A stretch of DNA of 64,000 bases from positions 124,001-188,000 of the forward strand of contig NZ_QIRF01000001.1 of the NCBI RefSeq assembly GCF_003332825.1, read 5' to 3'. Made by a program: the position numbers and the translations under genes. This document shows positions 1 to 8,415 of the stretch, piece by piece. Source of the stretch: Dyella sp. C9 (GTDB taxonomy: Bacteria > Pseudomonadota > Gammaproteobacteria > Xanthomonadales > Rhodanobacteraceae). The stretch's first letter is position 1. The number at the start of each line of letters is the position of its first letter. The notes beneath the pieces are model-generated. The model was not told where the DNA came from. It was given only the letters and a program-made list of their open reading frames with translations, and did no database searches.

Positions 1-601
1 TCGGCGCGCCATGGGACGTGACGTAGCTGGCGTGGGGATCCACGCTCTGCAGCATGGCCTCGCTGGCGCCCTGGAACATGCTCATGAAACTGAAGCTGTG
101 GTCGGCCAGTGCCGAAACCTTGTCGGTATCCGACGGGGACAGGGACTGACCGCCTGCATCGGCCCATAGGCCGTAGCTGGTGGTGGCATCGTCATGGAAT
201 ACCTGCACTGCATCGACCAGCCCCTGGTTCGCGTTGAGGGTCTTTTCCAGCCACGCCTTGTCGCTGTCGCCCAGCGAGGAGGAGACCACCTTGATGGCAC
301 CGTGGTCGGACTGGAAGTCGAACGAGGCCGTGGCCAGGTCGGGCCTGTCCTGGATGGTCGTCTGCATGCTGGGCACGAGCGCAGCGGCAACCTTCTGCAA
401 GTCGCCGGCGAGCCCCGCAACCATACCCAGCGATTTCAACGCGCTGGCCAGCGAAGCGCTTTGCGCGGCCGGCGCCGCCTGCTGCACGGTGACGTTGGTC
501 GCGTTGATGGTCGAAGTAGATGAGTTGAGCGCAGCCGAGCCAAGCGAAGTGGTCTGCGCAGCGATGCCGACGGCGGCGGTCGCGTTGATGGCGAGAGACA
601 T
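1..601 (-). CDS. Unrecognised protein, C-terminus beyond the left edge
   Basis: This minus-strand reading frame is open for 200 codons and runs off the window. I do not recognise the family. The N-terminus is rich in Ala, Ser, Thr and Asn (begins MSLAINATAAVG, then stretches such as LNSSTSTINATNVTVQQ) and has no classical signal peptide. The middle contains SFDFQSDHGAIKVVSSSLGD and a stretch enriched in SLSPSDTDKVSALAD. Two ATGs lie 6 bases apart. The AAAGGA ribosome site is directly against the first (607) but 6 bases from the second, so 601 is chosen. It is divergent from the NTF2-like gene. Low-complexity, Gly/Ala-containing secreted or structural proteins can look like this, but no function is assigned. 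Confidence 0.6.
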   Translation of the reverse strand, partial: MSLAINATAAVGIAAQTTSLGSAALNSSTSTINATNVTVQQAAPAAQSASLASALKSLGMVAGLAGDLQKVAAALVPSMQTTIQDRPDLATASFDFQSDHGAIKVVSSSLGDSDKAWLEKTLNANQGLVDAVQVFHDDATTSYGLWADAGGQSLSPSDTDKVSALADHSFSFMSMFQGASEAMLQSVDPHASYVTSHGAP

Positions 602-757
602 GTTCATTCCTTTGATGCCGGTCCTCTCCTTGCTGTCGGCCACCTCGGCGCCGACTTGAGCCGGGCGGGCTGCTTGCATCCAGGCTGGAACGGTTCGCCG
701 CAGCCAGCGCACGGTCCACCGCATCCGCTCTGGTTGGCACCGCGCAAGGTGGGCCTA

Positions 758-1285
758 ATGGCGACATCCACGTCGCCAAGGAATCGCCCGGTGAAGCCCA
801 GGTTGCTGTTCGCCCTCGCGCTGGCCACGCCATCGCACGCAGGGGAGCGCAACGCCGATACGCATGCCGCCGAGCGGGCGCAGATCCAGCAGCTGGTCGA
901 TCGGTTCCGCCAGGCCATCCTCGACAAGGACGGCGATGCCATGAGCGGCATGTTCATGCCGGGCGGCTCCTGGTTGCAGGGGCTGGACCAGGCGTCGCTG
1001 GATGCCGTGCGCGCCAGGAAGCCGGAGGCCCGGCAGTTCTCGCCGGGCAGCTACACGCAGTTCGCGGGGTTCGTGGGAACAGCCGACCGAAAGATCGAGG
1101 AGGTCTTCGACAACGTGCGCATCGAGACCGACGGGACCGTGGGTACGGTTTATTTCGATTACCGCTTCCTGGTCGATGGCAAGGCGACCAACCACGGCGT
1201 GGAGACCTGGCAGGTCGTGCATGCCGATGGTGCATGGAAGATCAGCGCCATGCTGTATTCCGTCATACTGGATGACATCCACTGA
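758..1285 (+). CDS. Exported NTF2/SnoaL-like protein
   Basis: A 175-residue protein. After a basic N-terminus it has a hydrophobic stretch LLFALALATPSHAGE that looks like a signal peptide, then a single NTF2-like (DUF4440/SnoaL) cone-fold domain. That domain is recognisable from the opening helix (IQQLVDRFRQAILDKDGDAM), the central FDNVRIETDGTVGTVYFDY strand pair and the closing ETWQVVHADGAWKISAMLYS. Families of this type include ketosteroid-isomerase-like enzymes and ligand-binding proteins of unknown role. The start at 758 is preferred over an in-frame ATG at 656 because AAGGTGGG lies just upstream and the signal peptide then begins at the right distance. It lies 58 bases upstream of the histidine kinase and may be co-transcribed. 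Confidence 0.75.
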   Translation: MATSTSPRNRPVKPRLLFALALATPSHAGERNADTHAAERAQIQQLVDRFRQAILDKDGDAMSGMFMPGGSWLQGLDQASLDAVRARKPEARQFSPGSYTQFAGFVGTADRKIEEVFDNVRIETDGTVGTVYFDYRFLVDGKATNHGVETWQVVHADGAWKISAMLYSVILDDIH

Positions 1286-1343
1286 CCAACCCACTACGTT
1301 TGGCCGCGCCGTTGCCTACGGGGGCGGCATCACGGGTATCTCC

Positions 1344-2438
1344 ATGACACGTCCTTCCTTGCCCGCGCAGCGCCAGGGCCTGCCGCTGCGGGTGTCCCTG
1401 CTGGCTGCGCTGCCCATTGCCTTGTGCATGGCGGTGCTGGCCCTGCCCGAACTCGGTCGTGCCTACGCAGGCATCTACCGGGCGTTCTACGCGGCGTGCT
1501 TTCTTTGCTGGGTGTTGCCGTTGAGCCTGCTGCAGCGCCACTTGTGGCGCCGCGCCGTGCCGGCGCGCATCAGCGTGCCGTTGCTGTTGCTGGCCACCTA
1601 TGTGCCCTCGGCCATCAACAGTGCCGTGGCGCTGGCCGCCGCCGTGCACTGGAAGCTGGTGGCCAGCTTCGAGTTTCGCCGCGTCTTCGTCGGGCTGGAT
1701 GGCTGCTGGCTGGCGTTGATCGCCTTTTGCGCTGCCCACGCGCTGCTGCAGCACTACGACGCCCTGCAGCATGCGCGCCAGCGCGAGGCACAGGCCGTGG
1801 CGCTGGCGCGCGAAGCGGAGCTGCGTGCATTGCAGTACCAGCTTCACCCGCATTTCCTGTTCAACACGCTCAACAGCATTTCCTCGCTGGTGGCCAGCGG
1901 CAGGGGCGACGACGCCACCCGCATGATCGCCCGGCTGGGTGACCTGCTGCGCGCCACGCTCGCACGCAGCGACCAGCACGAGGTGACGCTGGCCCAGGAG
2001 CTGTCGCTGATCGAACACTATCTGGACATCGAAAAGGCCCGACTTGGCACCCGCCTGCATGTCAGGCTGAGCATCGGACCAGGCCTGCTGCAGGCCCGGA
2101 TACCGCCCTTGCTGTTGCAGCCCCTGGTCGAGAACGCGATTCGCCATGGCATTGCACTGCGCCCCGACGGCGGCACGCTGCAGTTGGAGATGGAAGGGAA
2201 GGGGGAGGAGTGGGTCATCGCACTGGGCAACGATGGGGTGCCGCCGTCTGCGGACGGGAAGGGCGAGTCGTCGACCGCCATTGGCCTGGCCAATGTCAGG
2301 CAGCGCCTGGAGACGCTCTATCCGGGCAGGCATCGGTTGGTGTTTGCCGTGGACGCCGAGGGGGCGTGCACGGTCCGGCTCACGCTTCCGCTCAAGTTGG
2401 GCACGCATGACCTGCCACGGGAGGCCCCGGTCGCATGA
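1344..2438 (+). CDS. LytS/YehU-type sensor histidine kinase
   Basis: A 364-residue membrane kinase. The first about 140 residues carry four to five hydrophobic segments. A short coiled linker (HARQREAQAVALAREAEL) leads to the His_kinase domain of the LytS family, with the phosphoacceptor motif LHPHFLFNTLNS (His about 170). A GHKL ATPase domain follows, with N-box VENAIRHGI and a later GLANVRQRLETLYPG. LytS-type kinases sense envelope or metabolite signals and phosphorylate LytTR response regulators. The partner follows immediately with a 4-base ATGA overlap, so translation is coupled. The start is placed at 1344 (MTRPSLPAQ); an in-frame ATG at 1272 would overlap the preceding gene. The signal sensed cannot be read from the sequence. 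Confidence 0.88.
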   Translation: MTRPSLPAQRQGLPLRVSLLAALPIALCMAVLALPELGRAYAGIYRAFYAACFLCWVLPLSLLQRHLWRRAVPARISVPLLLLATYVPSAINSAVALAAAVHWKLVASFEFRRVFVGLDGCWLALIAFCAAHALLQHYDALQHARQREAQAVALAREAELRALQYQLHPHFLFNTLNSISSLVASGRGDDATRMIARLGDLLRATLARSDQHEVTLAQELSLIEHYLDIEKARLGTRLHVRLSIGPGLLQARIPPLLLQPLVENAIRHGIALRPDGGTLQLEMEGKGEEWVIALGNDGVPPSADGKGESSTAIGLANVRQRLETLYPGRHRLVFAVDAEGACTVRLTLPLKLGTHDLPREAPVA

Positions 2439-3154
2439 TGCGCGTGATGGTGGTGGATGACGAACCGCTGGCGCGCGATGGCGTGCGGAGCCGGCTGGCG
2501 GCGCACGGTGACCTGCGGTGGGTGGGCGAAGCCGGCGACGGGCAGGCGGCCATGCAGGCCATGGATGGATTGAAACCCGATCTGGTGTTCATGGATGTGC
2601 AGATGCCCGGCCTGAGCGGCATCGAGGCGTTGCGCAGCATTGCGCCGGAACGCAGGCCGCTCGCGATCCTGCTGACGGCCTACGAGGAGTTCGCGGTGGA
2701 TGCATTCGCGCTACCCGCGCTGGACTACCTGCTCAAGCCCATCGACGACCAGCGCTTTCGCGAGGCCCTGGATCGCGCGCGCACCGCCATGCAACCTCGC
2801 CGGCCCACGCCGCCGGCGGCATGGGCCGAGCGCTTCAGCGTGCGGTTGGGGCTGCGGACGGTGGTGGTCGAGGCCGATGACATCGACTGGATCGAGGCCC
2901 ATGACGACTATGCCGGCCTGCATGTGGGCACGCAGCTGTACCTGCTGCGCGAGCCGCTGCACCAGCTGAGCCTGCGACTGGATCCCCGCCGCTTCCTGCG
3001 CATTCACCGTTCTGCCATCGTGCGACTGGACCGCGTGGCCGAACTGGAAGCCTTGCCCAATCGCGACTGCATGTTGCGCCTGAAGAACGGCACGCCCTTG
3101 CGTGCCAGTCGCACCTACATCGACCCGCTGCGAGCGGCCCTTGCCGCACGCTGA
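2435..3154 (+). CDS. LytR/AlgR-type response regulator with LytTR DNA-binding domain
   Basis: A 239-residue regulator. The receiver domain spans roughly residues 1-120, with the acidic pair DD at 8-9, phosphoacceptor Asp54 in VFMDVQMPG and the conserved Lys in YLLKPID. The C-terminal half is a LytTR domain (DIDWIEAHDDYAGLHV, RFLRIHRSAIVRLDRV). LytTR proteins bind short direct repeats upstream of the genes they control. It overlaps the kinase gene by 4 bases and is followed 22 bases later by an acyltransferase gene, so the three are likely one operon. The target genes are not evident here. Confidence 0.9.
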   Translation: MMRVMVVDDEPLARDGVRSRLAAHGDLRWVGEAGDGQAAMQAMDGLKPDLVFMDVQMPGLSGIEALRSIAPERRPLAILLTAYEEFAVDAFALPALDYLLKPIDDQRFREALDRARTAMQPRRPTPPAAWAERFSVRLGLRTVVVEADDIDWIEAHDDYAGLHVGTQLYLLREPLHQLSLRLDPRRFLRIHRSAIVRLDRVAELEALPNRDCMLRLKNGTPLRASRTYIDPLRAALAAR

Positions 3155-3176
3155 CTCCACCTATCGACACTACGCC

Positions 3177-4310
3177 ATGCGCCTTCCCGGTCTCGATCTG
3201 CTTCGCTCCGTCGCCATTGTCTGGGTGATGCTGTTCCACTCGTATCTCGTCGGCGGTGTCGGCGATCATCTCGCCGGTGCGGAGCGCTACGGCTGGATGG
3301 GCGTGGACCTGTTCTTCGTGCTCAGCGGCTTCCTGATTGGCGTGCAGGTGTTGCGGCCGCTTGCCGCCGGCGGGTCGCTCGATCTCCTGGCCTTCTATCG
3401 CAGGCGGGCATTTCGCATCCTGCCGGCGTTCTTCGTGGTGTTCGCGTTGTATGTGCTGTGGCCGGCATGGCGCGAGACGCCCGGCATGCAGCCGTGGTGG
3501 CAGTTCCCCACCTTCACCTTCAACCTGCTGTACGACCAGCCGGACAACTACGCCTTCTCCCATGTCTGGTCCTTGTGCGTGGAGGAACACTTCTATCTTT
3601 TGTTTCCCTTCGCGGCGTTGTCGATGTTGCGCAGGCCCTCGGCGCGTCGCTTTGGCATGCTGTGTGGCCTGATCGTAGTCGGCGGCATGGTGCTGCGCGC
3701 CGGGTTGTGGCTGCACTACTACCAGCCGGCGCAGGCCCGCGACGACGGCACATCGGGATTGATGTTCCTGCGCTACATCTACTACCCGACATGGTCGCGC
3801 CTGGATGGCTTGTTGGCCGGTGTTGCATTGGCGGTGTGCGCGGTTTTCCGCCCGGCATGGCTGGCCCGGGTGCAGCGGCATGGGCATCTCGTGCTTTTGC
3901 TGGGGCTGGCCCTGCTTGCCGCTGCCATCGCGCTGTTCACCCAGCGCGCCGGATTCGCCGCCACCGTGGTCGGTTACCCACTGCTGTCGCTGGCCCTGAT
4001 GGCCATTGTGGCAGCCGCGAGCGGTGGGTCCTCGTGGCTGGCGCGCGTAAGTGTTCCCGGCACTGGTTGGCTGGCTGGCGTCTCCTACAGCCTGTACCTG
4101 TGCCACAAGGGTGTCTTTCATCTGGTAAAGCTTGCCTGGGCCGAGCGTCTCCAGCAGCACGGCCTCATGCTGTTCGCGGCGTATGCGCTGGCTACGCTGG
4201 CGGGCGGTGCGCTGCTGCATGGCCTGGTGGAGCGTCCGTTCCTGCGCTGGCGCGACCTTGGCCGGCAGAGGTCGGCCCCGCTCGCGGCGGGGGCGAACGT
4301 GCCCGGCTAG
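3177..4310 (+). CDS. Acyltransferase family 3 (OafA-like) integral membrane protein
   Basis: A 377-residue protein with about ten membrane segments. It carries the hallmarks of the acyltransferase-3 family: an early MRLPGLDLLRSVAI start, the catalytic-type His in MLFHSYLVGG, the DLFFVLSGFLIG segment, the FAFSHVWSLCVEEHFYL-like stretch and a late YSLYLCHKG. These enzymes move acyl groups, usually acetyl, onto polysaccharides, lipid A, peptidoglycan or O-antigen at the inner membrane. There is no C-terminal SGNH domain. The start at 3177 is chosen because family members begin with this segment; longer starts overlap the regulator gene. Position behind a LytSR pair suggests envelope modification under that system, which is inference. 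Confidence 0.88.
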   Translation: MRLPGLDLLRSVAIVWVMLFHSYLVGGVGDHLAGAERYGWMGVDLFFVLSGFLIGVQVLRPLAAGGSLDLLAFYRRRAFRILPAFFVVFALYVLWPAWRETPGMQPWWQFPTFTFNLLYDQPDNYAFSHVWSLCVEEHFYLLFPFAALSMLRRPSARRFGMLCGLIVVGGMVLRAGLWLHYYQPAQARDDGTSGLMFLRYIYYPTWSRLDGLLAGVALAVCAVFRPAWLARVQRHGHLVLLLGLALLAAAIALFTQRAGFAATVVGYPLLSLALMAIVAAASGGSSWLARVSVPGTGWLAGVSYSLYLCHKGVFHLVKLAWAERLQQHGLMLFAAYALATLAGGALLHGLVERPFLRWRDLGRQRSAPLAAGANVPG

Positions 4311-4430
4311 CCGCTGGAACGACGGGCGGCGGTTCTCTTGGTACGGCGCGCGGTCATGCCGCCTGCGGACGGCAGGTGTATAACCTGCGAGCGTAGGGCA
4401 GGCCCATTCGGATCAGGCGACGGCGAACCG

Positions 4431-4820
4431 ATGAAACGCACCTGGACCATCATTGGAGTGGGCGACGTCGCGGCAAGCTTCGGGTGGTATCAGTCGCTGT
4501 TTGGCCAGCCCGAGTCGCATCCTGCACACCGTTATTGGGGGCAGATTCTCGATGCCGATGGAACGGTGCTGCTCTGCCTGCACGAATGGGGCGCGCACGA
4601 ACATCCTTCCCTGACGAGTCCGGGCAGCGGAACACCGGGCAACGGCCTGCTCCTGTTCTTTCGCGTGGACGATTTCGATGCGGCGCTGGAGCGGGCCCGT
4701 ACCTTGGTGGAACGCCTCGAAGAGGAGCCCCACCGGAATCCGAACACGGGTTCGATGGAGTTCTCGCTGAGGGATCCGGACGGCTACTACGTACACGTCA
4801 GCGCGCTTGACGCCAGCTGA
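4431..4820 (+). CDS. VOC (glyoxalase/bleomycin-resistance) family protein
   Basis: A 129-residue single-domain VOC protein. It opens with TWTIIGVGDVAASFGWYQSLFG and closes with EFSLRDPDGYYVHVS, the usual metal-ligand-containing strand of the fold. The middle has the HEWGAHEHPSL and LLFFRVDDFDAALERAR elements typical of the betaalphabetabetabeta repeat. Members include glyoxalases, dioxygenases and drug-binding proteins; the substrate cannot be told. The ATG at 4431 fits the domain start, and longer in-frame starts add unrelated sequence. It faces the downstream glycosylase gene convergently with about 70 bases between them. Confidence 0.8.
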   Translation: MKRTWTIIGVGDVAASFGWYQSLFGQPESHPAHRYWGQILDADGTVLLCLHEWGAHEHPSLTSPGSGTPGNGLLLFFRVDDFDAALERARTLVERLEEEPHRNPNTGSMEFSLRDPDGYYVHVSALDAS

Positions 4821-4889
4821 GCGTGGCGCGAACGGGAGCCCGGTTCCAGCCCCGGTGACCAGGCGAAGCCGCGCATTCGAGGTGTTGCG

Positions 4890-5537
4890 TCAGCCTTGCC
4901 GTGGCATGCGACCGGAGACATAGCGGCTGCCGGGCACGCTCCAGCGCCAGGGGAAATCCTTGCCGACGCGGAGGCCAATGCGTGGTCCGACCAATGGATG
5001 GCCGGGCGGCTCGGTCCCATCGTCGGCGATCGCAAAGCCGTCGCGGGCCAGCACCAGGTCAACACCATCCTGTTCTCCACTGATGCCCATCGCCTGGGTC
5101 AGTCGGGCCGGACCACGGCACAGATCGCGGTCCGACGCGATCCGCGGTCGCGACGCACGCATCAGCGCGACGCCGCGTAACGGTTCCAGCGCGCGGATAA
5201 GCACGCCGCAACCCGCACCGGCCGGACCGCACACGCAGTTGCAGCACCAATGCATGCCGTAGGTGAAATAGACATACATGTGCCCCGGTGGACCGAACAT
5301 GGTCGCGTTCCGCGGTGTCTTTCCACGGTAGGTGTGCGCGGCCGGATCGATGGCGCCGACATAGGCTTCCACTTCGACGATGCGACCGGCCCTGCCGTCC
5401 GCACTCGCCAGGATCTTGTTGAGCAGCTGCGGCGCCACGGTGGGGGAGGTTCGATCAAAGAAGGCCCGCGGCAACAACTGGCCCGGCCAGATGACGGCTG
5501 CGTTCTTTCGCTGGACCAACCCGATGCTCCCGTGCAT
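4890..5537 (-). CDS. mpg: 3-methyladenine DNA glycosylase (AAG/MPG family)
   Basis: A 215-residue enzyme of the Aag/Mpg family, which excises alkylated and deaminated purines in base-excision repair. Visible family features are LLPRAFFDRTSPTVAPQLLNK near the start, GRIVEVEAYVG, AAHTYRGKTPRNATMFGPPG, the HMYVYFTYGMHWCCN segment with the intercalating Tyr, and GVLIRALEPL. The length matches the family (about 200 residues). A much longer in-frame extension upstream exists but is Arg/Pro-rich and unrelated to the family, so the ATG at 5537 is chosen; the ATG at 5573 is the alternative. It is divergent from the CadC-like regulator. Confidence 0.9.
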   Translation of the reverse strand: MHGSIGLVQRKNAAVIWPGQLLPRAFFDRTSPTVAPQLLNKILASADGRAGRIVEVEAYVGAIDPAAHTYRGKTPRNATMFGPPGHMYVYFTYGMHWCCNCVCGPAGAGCGVLIRALEPLRGVALMRASRPRIASDRDLCRGPARLTQAMGISGEQDGVDLVLARDGFAIADDGTEPPGHPLVGPRIGLRVGKDFPWRWSVPGSRYVSGRMPRQG

Positions 5538-5944
5538 GCCAGACCTATGTGCATGCGCTGGCGTGAAGCCCATGAGACGGGATGAATCGACCGGCCTTCC
5601 GCGGCACGCTCGAGGCCATGCGTTACGGCGACGGGCGCGGGGACCATGAGCGGCAGGCCCGGGTGAGACGGCAGCCGTTGGGTGGCCGATGCATGCACCC
5701 AGATCCCCATCGAGGAACGGCGCCCGCGCGCCTTTGCGCAAGGTCTTGCGGTTTGGCGCTGGCATCCGCTTGCGGGGCATCGCGGCGGCGGCCAGCGCGG
5801 GGCGTCGAGTGCATGGGGCGCGGGCTCCGAGGCACGGGGACGTGGCCGGGCAGGCAACGGAATCCACACTTTGCGTACACCGACGCTCGCGGGAGACTTG
5901 GTATAACCAGAACGAGACCAGGAGCGGCCGGGGAGGTCGAACAG
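5538..5944. other. Intergenic region between divergent genes
   Basis: A gap of 407 bases between the glycosylase and the CadC-like regulator. Open frames through it are Arg/Gly/Pro-rich, lack family similarity and are treated as chance. A TATAAC element near 5902, close to the regulator start, could be a -10 box, but no convincing -35 partner was found. I see no RNA gene or repeat in it. Confidence 0.5.
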
Positions 5945-8203
5945 ATGGCTGCAGAGCCCGCCTCTGCTGCGTGGATCAAGTTCGGTGCCGTCGAGATCGA
6001 CACCCTTGGCCATCGCCTGTTCGTCGACGGCGAGGAGGTCGGGCTCGAGCGCAAGGCCTTCGCCGTGCTTGTACTGCTGGCGCGCGAACCCGGCCGTGTA
6101 TTGAGCCGTGACGAGATTCTCGACGTGGTGTGGGGGCATAGCCACGTCACGCCCAGCGTACTCAGCCGCGTCATCGCGCTGTTGCGCCATACGCTCGGCG
6201 AGAGCGGTGAGGAATGCCGCTATCTGCACACCGTGCATGGCGTCGGCTTTCGCCTTGACGCCCAGGTGCGATTCGCCGCGTCGCGCGAGGAGCTGGTGGC
6301 AGACAGTACGTTTCCTGCCGCGGGGCCAGCGTCCGCATCTGCGCCCGTACGCATCATCGATGCCGCGTCGTTGCCGGTCACCCCGGCAACGCGTCCGGCA
6401 GCGTATTCGCAGCCAGGCCGGCGACGTCGGATCGCATGGCGGCTCGCCGCCGGGATCGTGGCGCTGCTGCTGGTGGCCATACTGCTCGGCCACCAGTTCG
6501 TGCGTCATCCTGCGGCCACGGTTCCGGTTGCCGATCTCAAATCGGTTGCGGTGCTGCCCTTCGAGAATCTCAGCACGGACGAGAACAACGCGTATTTCGC
6601 CAGTGGCATGCAGGACATGATACTTACCGAGCTGGTGGGCATTGGCGGGCTCAAGGTGATCTCGCGTACCTCGACGGAGAAGTACCCGAGCCATCCGGAG
6701 GACGCCCGGACCATCGCGCATCAACTGGGTGTGGCGACGCTGCTCGAAGGCACGGTGCAGCGATCCGGCAACCAGGTGCTGATCAATGTGCAGTTGATCG
6801 ATGCGAACAGCGGAAACCATCTCTGGGCTAAAGCCTACACACGCACGTTGGACAACGTCTTCAACGTGGAAGGCGAGGTCGCGCAGAACGTGGCCGAGGC
6901 GCTGAAGGTACAGCTGACGTCCGCCGAGTCCGCGCGTATCGACAAGGTGCCAACCTCGAACGCCGCAGCCTACGACTTGTACCTGCAGGCTGCCGCGCAT
7001 GCCAATCGTGCCTACGACGACCCCGCGCTGTCATCGTCCGAGTTGCCCTTGGCGATATCGCTGTATCAACAGGCGTTGGACAAAGACCCGCGCTTCGCCA
7101 TGGCCGAGGCGGCGATGGCGCGCGCCCACATGCAGATGTATTTCTTTGGGCCCGATCGCACCAACACACGGTTGGCGCAGGCCAAGACCGCCGCCGATCG
7201 AGCCCTGGCCATGCAGCCAGGCCTTGGCCAGGCGCATTACGCGCTGGGCCTGTACGACTACTGGGGACACCGGGACTATGCCGGCGCGACCACCCAACTG
7301 GAGTTGGCCCGCCAGGCATTGCCCAACAGCGCCACCGTGGAACTCCTCATCGCCTCGGTCGCGCGACGCCAGGGACGTTGGGATGAGGCGGTGACGCTGT
7401 TTCGCTCCGCCACCGTGCTCGATCCACACAGCGAATTCGCCTTCAGCCAGCTCGGCGTGACCTACGAGAGCCTGCATCGCTATGCAGAGGCCGAGCAGGC
7501 GTATGCCGCAGCCATGGCAGTGAGCCGGAATCCTGCCGCCGAACGCATTTCGCTGGCCTTCAACCGGCTGATGTGGAAGGGCGATACGGAGCCGTTGCGT
7601 AGCGCGCTTGCGGCACTGGCGCCCGGCAGCGACACCTATGCCGGCAATGTCATGGCGATGTATTTCCAGCACTGGTTGGCGCGCGACTATGCCGCGGTCG
7701 TCAAGGTCGCCGAGGCGGACACGGCGGAGAATTGGGACGACACCGACAACGTTGTCCTGCCCCGCCGCCTGTATCTGGCCTGGGCCTTGCAGGCGACGGG
7801 CGACACGGCCAAGGCGTCCGCCGCGTATGCCGAGGTGGAGGCGAGTACGCGGGCGGCCCTCATCGAGCGACCGGACGACGCAGACCTGCATCTCGCCCTC
7901 GGGTTTGCCTATGCAGGCCTTGGGCGAAAGCCCGAGGCGGTCGCCGAGGGCGAACGGGCTGTCGCCCTGATGCCGGTGACAGAGGACGCCCTCACCGGCG
8001 TGGACATGCTCGCGTACCAAGCGCAGCTCTATGTGCGAGTCGGGCAGCCCGACCAGGCGATTGCCCTGATCGAACGCGTGCTGGCCATGCCTAGTGGCGT
8101 CATCCTGTCGAGCGAGATCCTCCGGCTAGACCCGTTCTGGGATCCCCTGCGCGACGATCCTCGATTCAAGACGCTGCTGTCGAAGTACGCCATCAGCGGC
8201 TAG
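5945..8203 (+). CDS. CadC-like membrane-anchored transcriptional regulator with TPR repeats
   Basis: A 752-residue regulator. Residues about 10-108 form an OmpR/PhoB-type winged helix (ERKAFAVLVLLAREPGRVLS, HTVHGVGFRL). A Pro/Ala linker leads to one membrane segment at about 164-187. Next comes a FlgO/adenylate-cyclase-associated type domain at about 199-320 (SVAVLPFENLS, GMQDMILTELVGIGGLKVISRTS, LLEGTVQRSGNQVLINVQLI), then TPR-like repeats to the C-terminus. DNA binding is therefore cytoplasmic and sensing periplasmic, as in CadC/ToxR proteins. The start at 5945 matches the wHTH domain; the longer in-frame extension is Arg-rich and unrelated. No target gene is obvious; the neighbours are a repair gene and a permease operon. 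Confidence 0.87.
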   Translation: MAAEPASAAWIKFGAVEIDTLGHRLFVDGEEVGLERKAFAVLVLLAREPGRVLSRDEILDVVWGHSHVTPSVLSRVIALLRHTLGESGEECRYLHTVHGVGFRLDAQVRFAASREELVADSTFPAAGPASASAPVRIIDAASLPVTPATRPAAYSQPGRRRRIAWRLAAGIVALLLVAILLGHQFVRHPAATVPVADLKSVAVLPFENLSTDENNAYFASGMQDMILTELVGIGGLKVISRTSTEKYPSHPEDARTIAHQLGVATLLEGTVQRSGNQVLINVQLIDANSGNHLWAKAYTRTLDNVFNVEGEVAQNVAEALKVQLTSAESARIDKVPTSNAAAYDLYLQAAAHANRAYDDPALSSSELPLAISLYQQALDKDPRFAMAEAAMARAHMQMYFFGPDRTNTRLAQAKTAADRALAMQPGLGQAHYALGLYDYWGHRDYAGATTQLELARQALPNSATVELLIASVARRQGRWDEAVTLFRSATVLDPHSEFAFSQLGVTYESLHRYAEAEQAYAAAMAVSRNPAAERISLAFNRLMWKGDTEPLRSALAALAPGSDTYAGNVMAMYFQHWLARDYAAVVKVAEADTAENWDDTDNVVLPRRLYLAWALQATGDTAKASAAYAEVEASTRAALIERPDDADLHLALGFAYAGLGRKPEAVAEGERAVALMPVTEDALTGVDMLAYQAQLYVRVGQPDQAIALIERVLAMPSGVILSSEILRLDPFWDPLRDDPRFKTLLSKYAISG

Positions 8204-8415
8204 TGCCTGCTGGTGGTCCGGACGCAAAGCCCGTGCCTGCGGGTCGAAAGATCTGGACGTCTCCTGTGCCGTCGATCCCGGTCAAATGCCGGATTGAAGT
8301 CATCGATGTCGGCTATGGTCGGCCAATGGCCAAAGCATGCACGCGACACTGTGGCGGAAAAGCGCAATTCGATCTCAAACGCCTGTTCGCGCTGCGTCAC
8401 CTTCATTGTCCGCCC

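Noticed and set aside
2835..4220. Long minus-strand frame opposite the LytR and acyltransferase genes
   Set aside because: Gln/Arg/His-rich antisense frame without motifs; the plus strand has two well-defined families here.
5582..5944. 121-codon N-terminal extension of the CadC-like regulator
   Set aside because: Arg/Gly/Pro-rich sequence unlike the family; the winged helix starts right after the ATG at 5945.
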